Origin: Robiginitomaculum antarcticum DSM 21748
Lineage (GTDB): Bacteria > Pseudomonadota > Alphaproteobacteria > Caulobacterales > Maricaulaceae
Assembly (NCBI RefSeq): GCF_000365025.1
Contig: NZ_KB823011.1
Location: 826,621-890,620, forward strand
Length of the DNA: 64,000 nucleotides
Direction of reading: 5' to 3'
Shown: in pieces, positions 25,979 through 35,542 of the stretch
Numbering within the stretch: the first letter of the stretch is position 1
How the letters are laid out: each line of letters opens with the position of its first letter
Position numbers and translations under genes: made by a program
The notes under the pieces: model-generated
Told to the model about the DNA's origin: nothing
Seen by the model: the letters and a program-made list of their open reading frames with translations, nothing else
The model's database searches: none

Positions 25979-27364
25979 CTATTTTTTATTGCCCCAGATA
26001 TCGTCCCACCAGCGCTCACCCGAACCGCTGTCGATATCGAACTTCTTGCCCTTGCCGGACGCGTCGATCTTTCCGCGAATTTCGGTTTTGCTCCACCCCG
26101 TCAAATTCGCCAGTGTAGAAATTTCTGTCTCTTGGCGCCTATTGACTGTTTTTTTGTAACGGTCTGCGGCTTTGCAATCCATAGAGCCGTCATAAGGTTT
26201 CTGCATGACGTAGCGGCCTTGGAAATTCTCCTTATTTCCCGTTGTCTGAAATTTTAGATCTTCCGGGAAGCTCTGTGCGTCATAACGCACGTGCAGACGG
26301 GTCACGAAAACGTCGCGGGCCTGTCCTTTAACGCCGCCGCGCTGCATGTCGCCGTCATCGCCAACCCAAAACGCGCCGAGTTCACGAAGTTGCGCCACAG
26401 AAAGCGGATCAGCCGCGCAAGGGTCGCACCAATTCATATCCCATGCATATTCCATAACCACACCCGAGCCGCCTTCGCGGTCAATGGCTTTGGTAAACAT
26501 GGCCGGATAGACGCTGTCAAAATCATCTTCGACAAAGACAGGAAGATTGACGTCCGTCGGGATTTTGGTTGTGCGGTAATTGGTGGTCTCGACGCGGCCA
26601 TTACGGGTCAGCGCATAGACAAACATATCCTGTGAGCCTTTGGAATTCACTGTGCCGAGGCGGATAGGTAGCATGAATTTCGGAGACTCGAACGCCACGG
26701 CAATCGGGCGCAGCATTTCGCCGCCGGACTTGGCTTGTTCTTCGAGATTAATTTTCGCGACGAAAAATTTCATGTCCTGTTTGATATAACTATCAAGAAT
26801 GCGGTTCGCAGCAGGCGGGATTTTATAGCCATTGCTAGTCAGCCAAGTTTGCAGACCGGAGGATTCGCGCGCGGAGAGGATCAAGATGTCATATTCGCCG
26901 ACCGTAAAACTCTCTTCAATGGTGACGCCCAGATAAGCGGCTTCGGATTCTATGGAACTGCCCATAGCGACGACGGGTGGGGCCATGTCCAGCCTATCCC
27001 TTTTCATATATTCGTCGGACACACAGGGATTACCGTCGTGATATTCAACCAAGCGCGGCGCGGTATAGGCGTCCAGATGATCCAGAAGTGTCACATCAGA
27101 GACATGAACCTGATCTTTGGTGACAATGGTCGGCACCGGAATCACCATCGCAAATTCGGTCGGATCGCCTTCATAATCGCTGGCCATGGTGATGACCGTG
27201 CGGTCGCCGTCACGCGTCATCACAACGCGGGAGCTATCGTTAAACATATCTGTATCGGCCTTGGCGACATAAAAGCCGCAAAATGCCGCTGCGGGCGCAC
27301 CGACCGCGAGCATGGACATGGCGACGCCTCCGGTCAGGGCGGTTTTAAGTTTGGACAGTATCAT
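25979..27364 (-). CDS. DUF2330 secreted protein
   Basis: The 461-residue protein has a clear signal peptide ending near APAAA-F. The mature protein resembles DUF2330: it starts with a FCGFYVAKAD segment and contains FAMVIPVPT, YDILILSA and a C-terminal YVMQKPYDG segment. These proteins are exported and uncharacterised. GGAG lies 6 bases before the ATG. The start overlaps the 3' end of an RnfD-like membrane gene by 20 bases, so the two are probably one operon and may work together at the outer face of the membrane. Confidence 0.78.
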   Translation of the reverse strand: MILSKLKTALTGGVAMSMLAVGAPAAAFCGFYVAKADTDMFNDSSRVVMTRDGDRTVITMASDYEGDPTEFAMVIPVPTIVTKDQVHVSDVTLLDHLDAYTAPRLVEYHDGNPCVSDEYMKRDRLDMAPPVVAMGSSIESEAAYLGVTIEESFTVGEYDILILSARESSGLQTWLTSNGYKIPPAANRILDSYIKQDMKFFVAKINLEEQAKSGGEMLRPIAVAFESPKFMLPIRLGTVNSKGSQDMFVYALTRNGRVETTNYRTTKIPTDVNLPVFVEDDFDSVYPAMFTKAIDREGGSGVVMEYAWDMNWCDPCAADPLSVAQLRELGAFWVGDDGDMQRGGVKGQARDVFVTRLHVRYDAQSFPEDLKFQTTGNKENFQGRYVMQKPYDGSMDCKAADRYKKTVNRRQETEISTLANLTGWSKTEIRGKIDASGKGKKFDIDSGSGERWWDDIWGNKK

Positions 27365-28295
27365 GAGACACTCCTTCAGGTTGGGCTACGGGGGATTGGG
27401 AGACAGGTTTGCGGATTTGGTTGGGCCAATAATAGCGGCTGGCCGGAAAGAGATTATCAAAGAACGGAACAAGTGGCGCGGTCAGGACAAGCGCGAATAT
27501 AACGCCCGCCGATTTGAACAGCGCAAATTGTATGGTGAAGCCCACTATGGCTACTAATGCCGCGTAGATCACGCGGGCGAGACGGGCATTGGGCGTCGTT
27601 TTAGGATCAGAAATCATAAAGAATGCAAAGACGAGGAGCGCGCCGCTCTGAAGCTGATGCACCGGAATAGAGAGCGGATCACCCAACCACAGAGCGCGGG
27701 CGAGGACCAGTGCGGCGTAGCTGGCGAGGAAAGCGAGACTGACATCCCAGCGGCTGGCTTTCTTTGTCACCGCGCCGCCAACCCCGAACAGTGCAATGGC
27801 CAGCCACGGGGCTGCGCCCCATTGCCCTGGCGAGACCCAGGCGGAGTCGAACGCCAGAGCGAGAATAACGAGGGCGACATTAGCGGGATTGAAGATATGC
27901 TTGCCGCGCCAGCGCACGACATATTTACTGCCGATTGCGATGATGCCCGCCGCCAGAGACAGCCAGATTGAGCCCGTGCGCAGTAACAGCGTTATCGACA
28001 AGGCGCTAATTAGCGGGCTGCGCGCATCAAAGCGGCGACCCGTAATCTTGTCGCCGACAAATTGCGTCGCCACTGTGCTGCCGACGCAGCTCAGAACGTG
28101 CCAGAGCGGTAAGCCAAAGGCATAGTAAAATGCGCCGAGCAGAACGAGGGTGGACAGGGCGGTAATCTGGAAATGTCGGGGGTCGCGAAACAGCGCGGAA
28201 ATAATTTTTGATACCGGCATTGACCGAAAGCGCGAAAGCCCCCGCGGCGAAACGGCCACTTGCGCGCCGCGCTCATATTCAATCAGATCGACCAC
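27345..28295 (-). CDS. RnfD/NqrB-like membrane protein (orphan)
   Basis: Polytopic membrane protein of 316 residues with eight to ten hydrophobic segments. Family landmarks are GKHIFNPANVAL in the middle and FMISDPKTTP toward the C-terminus, as in RnfD/NqrB subunits of flavin-based ion-pumping complexes. No other rnf or nqr genes are nearby, so this is a stand-alone member. It starts at GTG, with AGGA 5 bases upstream. It is coupled to the exported DUF2330 protein. It could pass electrons or handle flavin across the membrane, but no partner shows which. Confidence 0.8.
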   Translation of the reverse strand: MVDLIEYERGAQVAVSPRGLSRFRSMPVSKIISALFRDPRHFQITALSTLVLLGAFYYAFGLPLWHVLSCVGSTVATQFVGDKITGRRFDARSPLISALSITLLLRTGSIWLSLAAGIIAIGSKYVVRWRGKHIFNPANVALVILALAFDSAWVSPGQWGAAPWLAIALFGVGGAVTKKASRWDVSLAFLASYAALVLARALWLGDPLSIPVHQLQSGALLVFAFFMISDPKTTPNARLARVIYAALVAIVGFTIQFALFKSAGVIFALVLTAPLVPFFDNLFPASRYYWPNQIRKPVSQSPVAQPEGVSHDTVQT

Positions 28296-28360
28296 ACTAC
28301 CATCCTATGATGTTAGTCTATAACACATAGGAATGGGGCAAGAAAAGGGCAGGACTGTTT

Positions 28361-28681
28361 TTAAGCCGCGCCCTCTTCCGAAAGAGATTTAAATGCATCC
28401 AAATCGGTAAAGTGCCGTTGGCGTAAGGTGCGCACGCCCTGCGTATAAATTTCAGCCAAGACGGGACGTACATCGACCACGTTTACGACCTCACGGTTTA
28501 GCATAGCGCCAGCACGATTAGCCGCAATTTGCGGACGTTCACGCGCCATATTGGCCATAGCGTCCCGCGCGGCGTCAACGTCATACGCCTTCACCTCAAG
28601 CGTCAACTCCTCATAGACAGGCGCGTCTTGCGGATTGCCCGATGTAATTTTGCTGAGCACTGTGCCGATAAAGATGGTCAC
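28361..28681 (-). CDS. Small DUF4288-like protein
   Basis: A 106-residue soluble protein, probably starting at GTG 28681, ten bases after the ssb stop, with TAGG upstream. The sequence opens with beta strands (TIFIGTVLSKI, EELTLEVKA) followed by helices, loosely like DUF4288 proteins. The function is unknown. It is likely co-transcribed with ssb and so possibly under the LexA box upstream of that gene. Confidence 0.5.
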   Translation of the reverse strand: MTIFIGTVLSKITSGNPQDAPVYEELTLEVKAYDVDAARDAMANMARERPQIAANRAGAMLNREVVNVVDVRPVLAEIYTQGVRTLRQRHFTDLDAFKSLSEEGAA

Positions 28682-28690
28682 ATTATCAGC

Positions 28691-29212
28691 CTAGAACGGG
28701 ATTTCGTCGTCCAGTTCAAAGTCCTGCTTCGGACCGTCCATCGTCGAGGCGCTGCGTGAGCCGCCTTGTGACGCGCCGCCGCCATAATCGCCGCGGCCTT
28801 GGTCACGGTCGCCGCCATAATTTCCACCACCGCCTGAACGGCTGCCCCCGCCGCCGCTGTCGCGACTGTCGAGCATGGTCAGATTGCCATCATAGCCTTG
28901 CAGCACGACCTCGGTCGTATATTTGTCATTGCCGTCGCGATCCGTCCATTTACGGGTCTGGAGCTTGCCTTCAATATAAAGCTTGGAGCCCTTTTTGACA
29001 TAGCGCTCAACCACGCCGACCAGACCTTCATTGAAAATCGATATGCGGTGCCATTCCGTTTTCTCGCGGCGCTCCCCGCTATTTTTATCTTTCCAGCTCT
29101 CTGACGTGGCCAGAGAGAAATTGGCGACCTTACCGCCATTGTTAAATGACCGGATTTCCGGATCATTGCCGACATTGCCGACCAGAATTACTTTGTTTAT
29201 TGAACCCGCCAT
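28691..29212 (-). CDS. ssb: Single-stranded DNA-binding protein
   Basis: Essential SSB of 173 residues. The OB fold occupies residues 1 to about 110 ([47 protein letters not shown]). A Gly/Arg/Ser/Asp-rich disordered linker follows, ending in the acidic tip DDEIPF that recruits repair and replication proteins. A LexA-type box lies 32 bases upstream of the ATG, so SOS induction is likely. It is divergent from uvrA. Confidence 0.97.
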   Translation of the reverse strand: MAGSINKVILVGNVGNDPEIRSFNNGGKVANFSLATSESWKDKNSGERREKTEWHRISIFNEGLVGVVERYVKKGSKLYIEGKLQTRKWTDRDGNDKYTTEVVLQGYDGNLTMLDSRDSGGGGSRSGGGGNYGGDRDQGRGDYGGGASQGGSRSASTMDGPKQDFELDDEIPF

Positions 29213-29587
29213 TTGGACCTCGCATTAATGTTTTGCTCTATATGTTCGATTTTTGTTCTAATTTCAAGAGCCTGAATGATTTGAGGTGAAATTGACGCGT
29301 ATCGGCTAATCTGTCCACCGTATCGGCAACCCCGCAAGCTTAAAGCTGTGGATGACCGTGAGATAACGCATTGGAGTCGAATTATCATTCAATCCTCACG
29401 GAACAAAAACCTTAACAGCTATGCTAAAAATTGCTGCGCGGTAATACAACGCAATTTGAGCGTTATTTTGTGTGAGAGAGAATAAAGAATGATGCCGCGG
29501 CAATTGCAGCTTATCTCACATACATCTATTGAACTCATGCTGTGGCCTTGCCATCTAGCGCTCAAACCACCAAACTTTCGGCTATCT
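29213..29587. other. ssb-uvrA divergent intergenic region
   Basis: About 375 AT-rich bases hold the promoters of ssb and uvrA and the LexA box at 29244-29258. An ATG in frame with uvrA at 29489 is too far upstream to be the uvrA start. Its codons give no UvrA homology, so I treat that part as untranslated. Confidence 0.6.
29244..29258. promoter_or_regulatory. LexA (SOS) box
   Basis: GTTC-N7-GTTC is seen exactly (GTTCGATTTTTGTTC). This is the direct-repeat LexA operator established for Alphaproteobacteria. It is 32 bases from the ssb start and about 330 bases from the uvrA start, between the two divergent SOS genes. Control of ssb is likely; control of uvrA depends on where its promoter lies. 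Confidence 0.85.
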
Positions 29588-32458
29588 ATGTCCTCTCTAA
29601 AATCTATTCAGGTGCGCGGCGCACGCGAGCACAACCTCAAAGGCGTCAATGTTGATCTGCCGCGCGATAAGCTTATCGTGATTACGGGTTTATCGGGCTC
29701 CGGCAAATCCTCGCTGGCCTTTGACACAATCTATGCCGAGGGGCAGCGGCGTTATGTCGAGAGCTTGTCCGCCTATGCGCGCCAGTTCCTCGAGCTGCAA
29801 AGCAAGCCCGATGTAGACAGCATTGAAGGCCTGTCACCGGCTATCTCAATTGAGCAGAAAACCACATCGCGCAATCCGCGCTCGACCGTCGGCACTGTCA
29901 CTGAGATTTACGATTATATGCGCCTACTTTGGGCGCGTATCGGTGTCCCCTATTCCCCCGCCACCGGTCTGCCCATTGAAAGCCAGAGCGTCGCGCAAAT
30001 GGTTGACCGCACCATGACGCTGCCCAAAGGGACGAAGCTTTACATTCTGGCGCCCATTGTGCGGGGCCGTAAAGGTGAGTACCGCAAAGAGCTCGCGCAA
30101 TTGATGAAAGACGGTTTTCAACGCGCCAAAATTGACGGCGAGTTTTACCGTATCGAAGACGCGCCCGAACTGGATAAGAAATTCAAACATGATATCGACG
30201 TCGTCGTCGACCGCGTCGTTATCAAGGCGGATTTGGAAACGCGCCTTGCCGACAGTTTTGAAACTGCCCTTCGCCTCGCCGACGGTCTGGCCATTGCAGA
30301 ATATGCCGATGACGAATCGCAGCGCATTTTGTTTTCACAAAAATTTGCCTGTCCCGTTTCAGGGTTTACGATTAGCGAGATTGAGCCTCGCCTATTTTCT
30401 TTTAACAATCCGCATGGCGCCTGCCCTGTCTGTGACGGCCTCGGCGTCGAAATGCGTTTTGATCCGGAACTCATCGTTCCCTCCGGTGATATTACCTTGT
30501 CCCAAGGCGCAATTGCAGCATGGGGCAATAAACGCACGGGTCTGTATATGCAGACTTTGTCTGCGCTGGGTAGCACATATGATTTTTCGATAGATACGAA
30601 ATGGAACAACCTTCCAGCCAAAGCGCAGAAAGCGGTGCTATACGGCACAGGCGGCAAACGTATTAAATTCGTCTATCAAGATGGCGGGCGGCGTTACGAA
30701 ACCACCAAAGCCTTTGAGGGCGTTATCCCGAACTTAGAGCGTCGGTTTCGCGACACGGATAGTAGCTGGATGCGTGACGAGCTTGGCAAATACCAGTCCA
30801 ATGTTCCCTGCGATAGCTGTAATGCAAAGCGTCTACGCGCCGAAGCTTTGGCTGTTAAAATTGACGGCATGGATATTAGTGAAACAGGCGAAATGTCTAT
30901 TCGCGATGCCCTGGCACGTTTTGAAAAACTGGGTGAGGATTTGTCCCTGCGGGATTTAGAAATCGCGGAACGGATTTTAAAAGAAATCCGTGACCGTCTT
31001 GTCTTTCTGAATGCAGTCGGCCTGGATTATTTAACGCTGGGACGCGGATCCGGCTCGCTATCCGGCGGCGAGTCACAGCGCATCCGTCTGGCCAGCCAGA
31101 TCGGCTCCGGTCTGACCGGTGTCCTGTATGTTTTGGACGAACCCAGCATCGGGCTGCATCAGCGCGATAATGCCCGCCTGCTCGAGACACTACAAAATCT
31201 GCGGGATCTGGGCAATACAGTCATCGTTGTCGAGCATGACGAGGACGCTATTTTAACCGCGGATTATGTTGTCGATATGGGGCCTCTGGCGGGCGTCCAT
31301 GGCGGCGAAGTTGTTGCGTCCGGAACGCCGGATAAGATCAAGAAAAGCCGTAAATCCCTGACCGCCAAATATCTGACCGGTAAAAAAGAAATCGGCAGCG
31401 GCGTTCCGAAACGCGACCGCGACCCTAAGAAATCTCTGATTATTCGAGGTGCGCGCGGCAATAATCTTAAAAATGTCACGGCGGAGTTCCCGGTCGGGCT
31501 TTTGACCTGCGTCACAGGCGTCTCCGGCGGCGGTAAATCCACCCTGACCATTGAGACACTCTACAAAGCGGCCGCGCGCAAGCTCAACAGAAATTCCTCC
31601 GCCCGGCCCATGCCCCATGACAGCGCCGAAGGCTTTGAGCGCTTGGACAAAGTCATCGACATTGACCAGAGTCCGATCGGACGCACGCCTCGATCCAACC
31701 CTGCGACCTATACCGGCGCCTTCACGCCGATACGCGACTGGTTTTCCGGCCTGCCCGAAGCCAAGACGCGCGGCTATAAACCCGGACGCTTTTCGTTTAA
31801 TGTCAAAGGCGGACGGTGCGAGACGTGCCAGGGCGGCGGCGTAATAAAAATCGAAATGCACTTCCTGCCCGATATTTATGTCACCTGCGACACCTGCAAG
31901 GGCGCGCGCTATAACCGCGAAACGCTGGAGATTAAATTTAAGGGTAAATCCATCGCTGATGTGCTGGATATGACCGTCGAAGAAGCCTCACAATTCTTCA
32001 AGGCTGTGCCGACCATACGCGATAAAATGGTGACGCTAGAACGCGTCGGTCTGGGCTATCTGAAGGTCGGGCAACAGGCGACGACCCTGTCAGGCGGCGA
32101 AGCGCAGCGCGTTAAGCTGGCCAAAGAACTGGCCAAACGCGCCACGGGGCGAACGCTTTATATTCTCGATGAACCGACGACAGGTCTGCATTTCGAGGAC
32201 GTCAATAAACTCCTTGAAGTGCTGCAGGAACTGGTCAGTAGCGGCAATACCATGATCGTGATTGAGCACAATCTGGATGTGGTGAAATGCGCCGACTGGA
32301 TCATTGATATCGGGCCCGAAGGCGGCGATGGCGGCGGAGAAATTGTCGCGGTCGGCACGCCGCAAGATGTCGCCAAAGTCAAAGACAGCTGGACAGGACG
32401 TTATCTTAAACCGCTTTTGAAACGCGACGCTGACCGCGCTAAAGCGCGGCTGAGATAA
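29588..32458 (+). CDS. uvrA: Excinuclease ABC subunit A
   Basis: Damage-recognition ATPase of nucleotide excision repair, 956 residues from the ATG at 29588. The usual family length supports this start over the upstream in-frame ATG at 29489. There are two ABC halves: Walker [11 protein letters not shown] near the N-terminus and [10 protein letters not shown] at mid-protein; signatures [12 protein letters not shown] and [12 protein letters not shown]; Walker [10 protein letters not shown] and LDEPTTGLH. Zinc modules show CPVCDG...CDSC and CETCQGGG...CDTCKG. It is divergent from ssb. Confidence 0.97.
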   Translation: MSSLKSIQVRGAREHNLKGVNVDLPRDKLIVITGLSGSGKSSLAFDTIYAEGQRRYVESLSAYARQFLELQSKPDVDSIEGLSPAISIEQKTTSRNPRSTVGTVTEIYDYMRLLWARIGVPYSPATGLPIESQSVAQMVDRTMTLPKGTKLYILAPIVRGRKGEYRKELAQLMKDGFQRAKIDGEFYRIEDAPELDKKFKHDIDVVVDRVVIKADLETRLADSFETALRLADGLAIAEYADDESQRILFSQKFACPVSGFTISEIEPRLFSFNNPHGACPVCDGLGVEMRFDPELIVPSGDITLSQGAIAAWGNKRTGLYMQTLSALGSTYDFSIDTKWNNLPAKAQKAVLYGTGGKRIKFVYQDGGRRYETTKAFEGVIPNLERRFRDTDSSWMRDELGKYQSNVPCDSCNAKRLRAEALAVKIDGMDISETGEMSIRDALARFEKLGEDLSLRDLEIAERILKEIRDRLVFLNAVGLDYLTLGRGSGSLSGGESQRIRLASQIGSGLTGVLYVLDEPSIGLHQRDNARLLETLQNLRDLGNTVIVVEHDEDAILTADYVVDMGPLAGVHGGEVVASGTPDKIKKSRKSLTAKYLTGKKEIGSGVPKRDRDPKKSLIIRGARGNNLKNVTAEFPVGLLTCVTGVSGGGKSTLTIETLYKAAARKLNRNSSARPMPHDSAEGFERLDKVIDIDQSPIGRTPRSNPATYTGAFTPIRDWFSGLPEAKTRGYKPGRFSFNVKGGRCETCQGGGVIKIEMHFLPDIYVTCDTCKGARYNRETLEIKFKGKSIADVLDMTVEEASQFFKAVPTIRDKMVTLERVGLGYLKVGQQATTLSGGEAQRVKLAKELAKRATGRTLYILDEPTTGLHFEDVNKLLEVLQELVSSGNTMIVIEHNLDVVKCADWIIDIGPEGGDGGGEIVAVGTPQDVAKVKDSWTGRYLKPLLKRDADRAKARLR

Positions 32459-32470
32459 ACGTGGGGCAAT

Positions 32471-33580
32471 CTATTCGGGAATAATTCTCCCTCCGCTTGT
32501 TGCCAAACGGTATGTGATTTTCACCGGGATGTCCTTCCGACTTTCAGGGTCGGTATTTTCATCGGCTGCCGTGTACACCCACTGCTCGACTGCACGTTCT
32601 GACGGCCTTGAAAAGATAGCCGAAGTGGATCGAATGACTCTGATATTCGTTGGTTGACCGTCTGTATTTAAATCGAATAGGAGATTACTATGCCCGCTCC
32701 GATTGGCATTGCGCGGCATAACGGGTGGCACACGTTTTAGCGGCTGTATTTCCCCTTTTAGTTCGTTGAAAGGCCAACACTCGCACACGCCCGCCTGCTC
32801 GGCCTCTTCCAATGTGCCGTCTTCTTCAAATTCGAACCTTAAACTCATCCAATCACCAAAAGCGCGTTTGACATAAGGATGATCAGCTGGAACAGCTCCT
32901 TCTACATTCTGCATAACCTTTTGATATTGTAATGCCGCGTCGATTTTTTTGTTTTGCGCCAGCAGGATATCGCCGCGGTCTAATTTTGCTAAATACGGAA
33001 ATACGGAGAATATGCCGTCATCAGCCGCGTCAAACATCGCGATAGCTTTATCAATCAATTTCAGAGCCGATGAATTATTTCTGCGTGCATACTCAGCCCG
33101 ACCACGCAGAAAAATCACTTCGGCGTGAAACGTGCTGTTTTCCAGTCCATACTCTTCAATCATTTTATCAGCTTCAGATAAATCACGCATGTGACGAACT
33201 TTAGTTTTAGTTCCCCCATATAAGCTGGTTTGCGTCTTTTTTATTTGCCGCTCCATAGCAATTAATTTGGCATCCTCCTCGTAGTAGTGAGCGAGTTCGA
33301 TTGCGCGTTCATAAGCTTTACGTTGATCTTCTGAATAATCCATCACAAGTGAATCGGCATAATTTTGGGCCAAATCTCCAGTTGTTTTATGATCCCCCAA
33401 ATGTTTCTCTGCGGCTTGCCATGCTTGCTTTGCATATCGTATTGTCGCTTTTGCATCACCATTTTCAAGAGCCACAGTATAAGCTTTGTAAGGCTTAAGA
33501 ACGTCAGCAGGAATTTTCGCGTGCGCCGATAAGGACAAAACAAATGCAAAAATTGCGGTGTATAACACTCTTAAGAACAT
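32471..33580 (-). CDS. Exported TPR-like protein with TonB C-terminal domain
   Basis: 369 residues. A cleavable signal peptide is visible (hydrophobic run ending SAHA-K). Residues about 25-270 are alpha-helical, TPR-like pairs (for example AEYARRNNSSALKLIDKAIAMF). Residues about 280-369 resemble the TonB C-terminal fold: PLKRVPPVMPRNA, LLFDLNTDG, IRVIRSTS, ERAVEQWVY. Canonical TonB is anchored in the inner membrane by an uncleaved helix, whereas this protein appears to be released into the periplasm. GGAG lies 5 bases before the ATG. It ends 12 bases from the convergent uvrA stop. Confidence 0.75.
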   Translation of the reverse strand: MFLRVLYTAIFAFVLSLSAHAKIPADVLKPYKAYTVALENGDAKATIRYAKQAWQAAEKHLGDHKTTGDLAQNYADSLVMDYSEDQRKAYERAIELAHYYEEDAKLIAMERQIKKTQTSLYGGTKTKVRHMRDLSEADKMIEEYGLENSTFHAEVIFLRGRAEYARRNNSSALKLIDKAIAMFDAADDGIFSVFPYLAKLDRGDILLAQNKKIDAALQYQKVMQNVEGAVPADHPYVKRAFGDWMSLRFEFEEDGTLEEAEQAGVCECWPFNELKGEIQPLKRVPPVMPRNANRSGHSNLLFDLNTDGQPTNIRVIRSTSAIFSRPSERAVEQWVYTAADENTDPESRKDIPVKITYRLATSGGRIIPE

Positions 33581-33633
33581 AATATCTCCAAAATTATATA
33601 GGCTTCACTATACGCATTTAACTAAAAACATAA

Positions 33634-33654
33634 AGCCCCGCACGGGGCGGGGCT
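33634..33654 (-). terminator. GC-rich hairpin, probable terminator
   Basis: An 8-base stem (AGCCCCGC / GCGGGGCT) with a 5-base loop, 17 bases past the stop of the minus-strand membrane protein. Only a short TTTA follows on that strand, so strength is uncertain. Confidence 0.55.
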
Positions 33655-33671
33655 ATGGAGTTTTACTAATC

Positions 33672-34640
33672 TTATATATTGGCCATAGTTTCAGGGCGCA
33701 ATATTTCATCATCCCGAACAATATAAGCTGTTACACCCTGTCCGAAGAAATTCGTAACATAGCTTATAAATTGAAAGAACACCGCGAAAATAAACGCTAC
33801 AATCCAAAACAAAGGTGATTTCATCAAATCCATAAATGCTGAAAAATCACCGGCCTCCATGGCGGTCTGATCCATGCCGCTTGCGAACATGCCAAGCAAA
33901 CTGAGGTGTAGACTAATTTGAACAACTTGATTGATGATGAATCCAATAACCCCCAAGACTAAAAATGATAGGAACATCCACCAAAAGTAACCTCTTGACG
34001 CCTTCCACCCTTCTAAGAGTGCAAAACGGTCATATTTTACCGTGGCGGCAACAGTCGCTGATAACCTGATACACAGATAGATTAAAATACAGATCAATGC
34101 GATTGCGGCAAGAAAGAACAAAAGGATGAGTGCGCCGGAGGGCTGCGCATTTGCCTGTACGCCGGGGATGCCCAAGCCCGTAATGATAGCTAAAACGATT
34201 AAGACGATATAAAATACAATAACCACACCAAAAATAATCAACGCTGTGACAAATTGCATGAGCATAACAGAGAACTCGCTTCGGCCAAATCTAAGCGGAA
34301 ATCCAGACCGTATCTCACCAAATATAGCGCGGCGGTGAAAGGCGACAAGAAGCGACGCCGACACAGCCCATATAAGCAGCAAAACGGGGATCATTTTTAA
34401 AAACATCTTTCCCATCAGACCAAAAGCTTGAAATATGATTTGGGGATCATTAGATGCATCCGCTGCCGAAACCCATCCCAGAAAAGCTTTGAAATCGCCT
34501 GCAAGAAACGGGATCATCAAAACTGATAGTAATATTGTGACCAAAGCGCCCCATGCCATAAGCCGCCAGAAATACACGCCCATTTCAAACGGCAAAAACG
34601 TTGCTTTTGCAAAATCGTAAGGCTTCCGAATGACAGCCAT
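33672..34640 (-). CDS. Polytopic membrane protein of unknown function
   Basis: 322 residues with six strongly hydrophobic segments, the first near 26-48 (ALVTILLSVLMIPF) and the last near 280-305. The overall look is of the uncharacterised stomatin/YciC-like integral membrane proteins, with a soluble loop around residues 50-75 and another near 110-125. No catalytic motif is visible. GGGAGG lies just upstream of the ATG, indicating good translation. It appears monocistronic, with a hairpin after it. Confidence 0.7.
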   Translation of the reverse strand: MAVIRKPYDFAKATFLPFEMGVYFWRLMAWGALVTILLSVLMIPFLAGDFKAFLGWVSAADASNDPQIIFQAFGLMGKMFLKMIPVLLLIWAVSASLLVAFHRRAIFGEIRSGFPLRFGRSEFSVMLMQFVTALIIFGVVIVFYIVLIVLAIITGLGIPGVQANAQPSGALILLFFLAAIALICILIYLCIRLSATVAATVKYDRFALLEGWKASRGYFWWMFLSFLVLGVIGFIINQVVQISLHLSLLGMFASGMDQTAMEAGDFSAFMDLMKSPLFWIVAFIFAVFFQFISYVTNFFGQGVTAYIVRDDEILRPETMANI

Positions 34641-34759
34641 AAATTCCTCCCAGAACTGTAGTCACCTGACAGTAGCGGATATGCCGCCGCCGTCAAAGAA
34701 AATCCGGAACGTCCGTTCCTGCGCTTGACAAATCACCCCCATACAATCAGCAAGCTGTC

Positions 34760-35542
34760 ATGGATATTGCAACATTTAATGTGAACTCGATCAAAGCCCG
34801 GCTGCATGCTGTCACGCAATGGCTGGATGACAAATCTCCGGATATTGCCTGCCTGCAAGAGCTCAAGACTGTTGATGGGAGCTTTCCGCGCGAAGAGATT
34901 GAAGCGCGCGGCTATAATATTATTACTCATGGCCAGAAGAGCTATAACGGCGTTGCGATACTTTCAAAATTTCCAATTGAAGAGCACATTAGCGGACTGC
35001 CCGGCGACGAGAGCGATGAACAGGCCCGCTATATTGAGGCCGTGATCTCCGCGCCGCAGGGCGCCGTCAGGGTGGCGTCGATATATCTGCCGAATGGCAA
35101 TCCTGCGCCCGGCCCCAAATATGACTACAAATTGGCATGGATGGCCCGGCTTAAATCACATATTCAGCGGCTTCTGGGCTATGAAGAACCGCTCATTCTG
35201 GCCGGAGACTATAACGTTATTCCACGTCCGGAAGACTGTTTTGATCCGGCAGCATGGATAGATGACGCGCTGTTTCGTCCTGACACGCGGGCGGCCTTTC
35301 GCGAAATTATCTTTACCGGATTAACGTCGGCTTTCATGCAAAAAGACGGACGCGGCGGCGAGTATACATTTTGGGATTATCAGGCGGGGGCATGGCCGCG
35401 CGGTAATGGCATACGCATTGACCATCTCCTACTATCACCTCAAGCGGCCGATAAACTCCAGTCTGTCCGCATCGATAAATATGTCCGGGACAAGGACAGG
35501 CCGTCAGATCACGTACCCTTTGTCGGGAGCTTTGATTTATAA
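34760..35542 (+). CDS. xthA: Exodeoxyribonuclease III
   Basis: AP endonuclease/3'-5' exonuclease of base excision repair. The 260-residue EEP-fold protein has the characteristic DIATFNVNSIKAR start, the catalytic Glu in CLQELKT, SIYLPNGNP, LAGDYNVIP, RIDHLLLSP and the C-terminal PSDHVPF with the catalytic His. The ATG follows closely on a short intergenic region divergent from the membrane protein. The 3' end overlaps the convergent DUF3137 gene by 34 bases. Confidence 0.95.
   Translation: MDIATFNVNSIKARLHAVTQWLDDKSPDIACLQELKTVDGSFPREEIEARGYNIITHGQKSYNGVAILSKFPIEEHISGLPGDESDEQARYIEAVISAPQGAVRVASIYLPNGNPAPGPKYDYKLAWMARLKSHIQRLLGYEEPLILAGDYNVIPRPEDCFDPAAWIDDALFRPDTRAAFREIIFTGLTSAFMQKDGRGGEYTFWDYQAGAWPRGNGIRIDHLLLSPQAADKLQSVRIDKYVRDKDRPSDHVPFVGSFDL

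Noticed and set aside
26735-27502. A 255-codon plus-strand open frame opposite the DUF2330 gene
   Set aside because: It is antisense to a protein with a clear signal peptide and family resemblance, and its translation is His/Arg/Gly-rich without domain sense.
29489-29587. N-terminal extension of uvrA
   Set aside because: The 33 extra codons have no UvrA resemblance, and the ATG at 29588 gives the usual 956 residues.
31253-31861. A 202-codon minus-strand open frame inside uvrA
   Set aside because: The uvrA frame is intact with all motifs; the antisense frame reflects codon bias.
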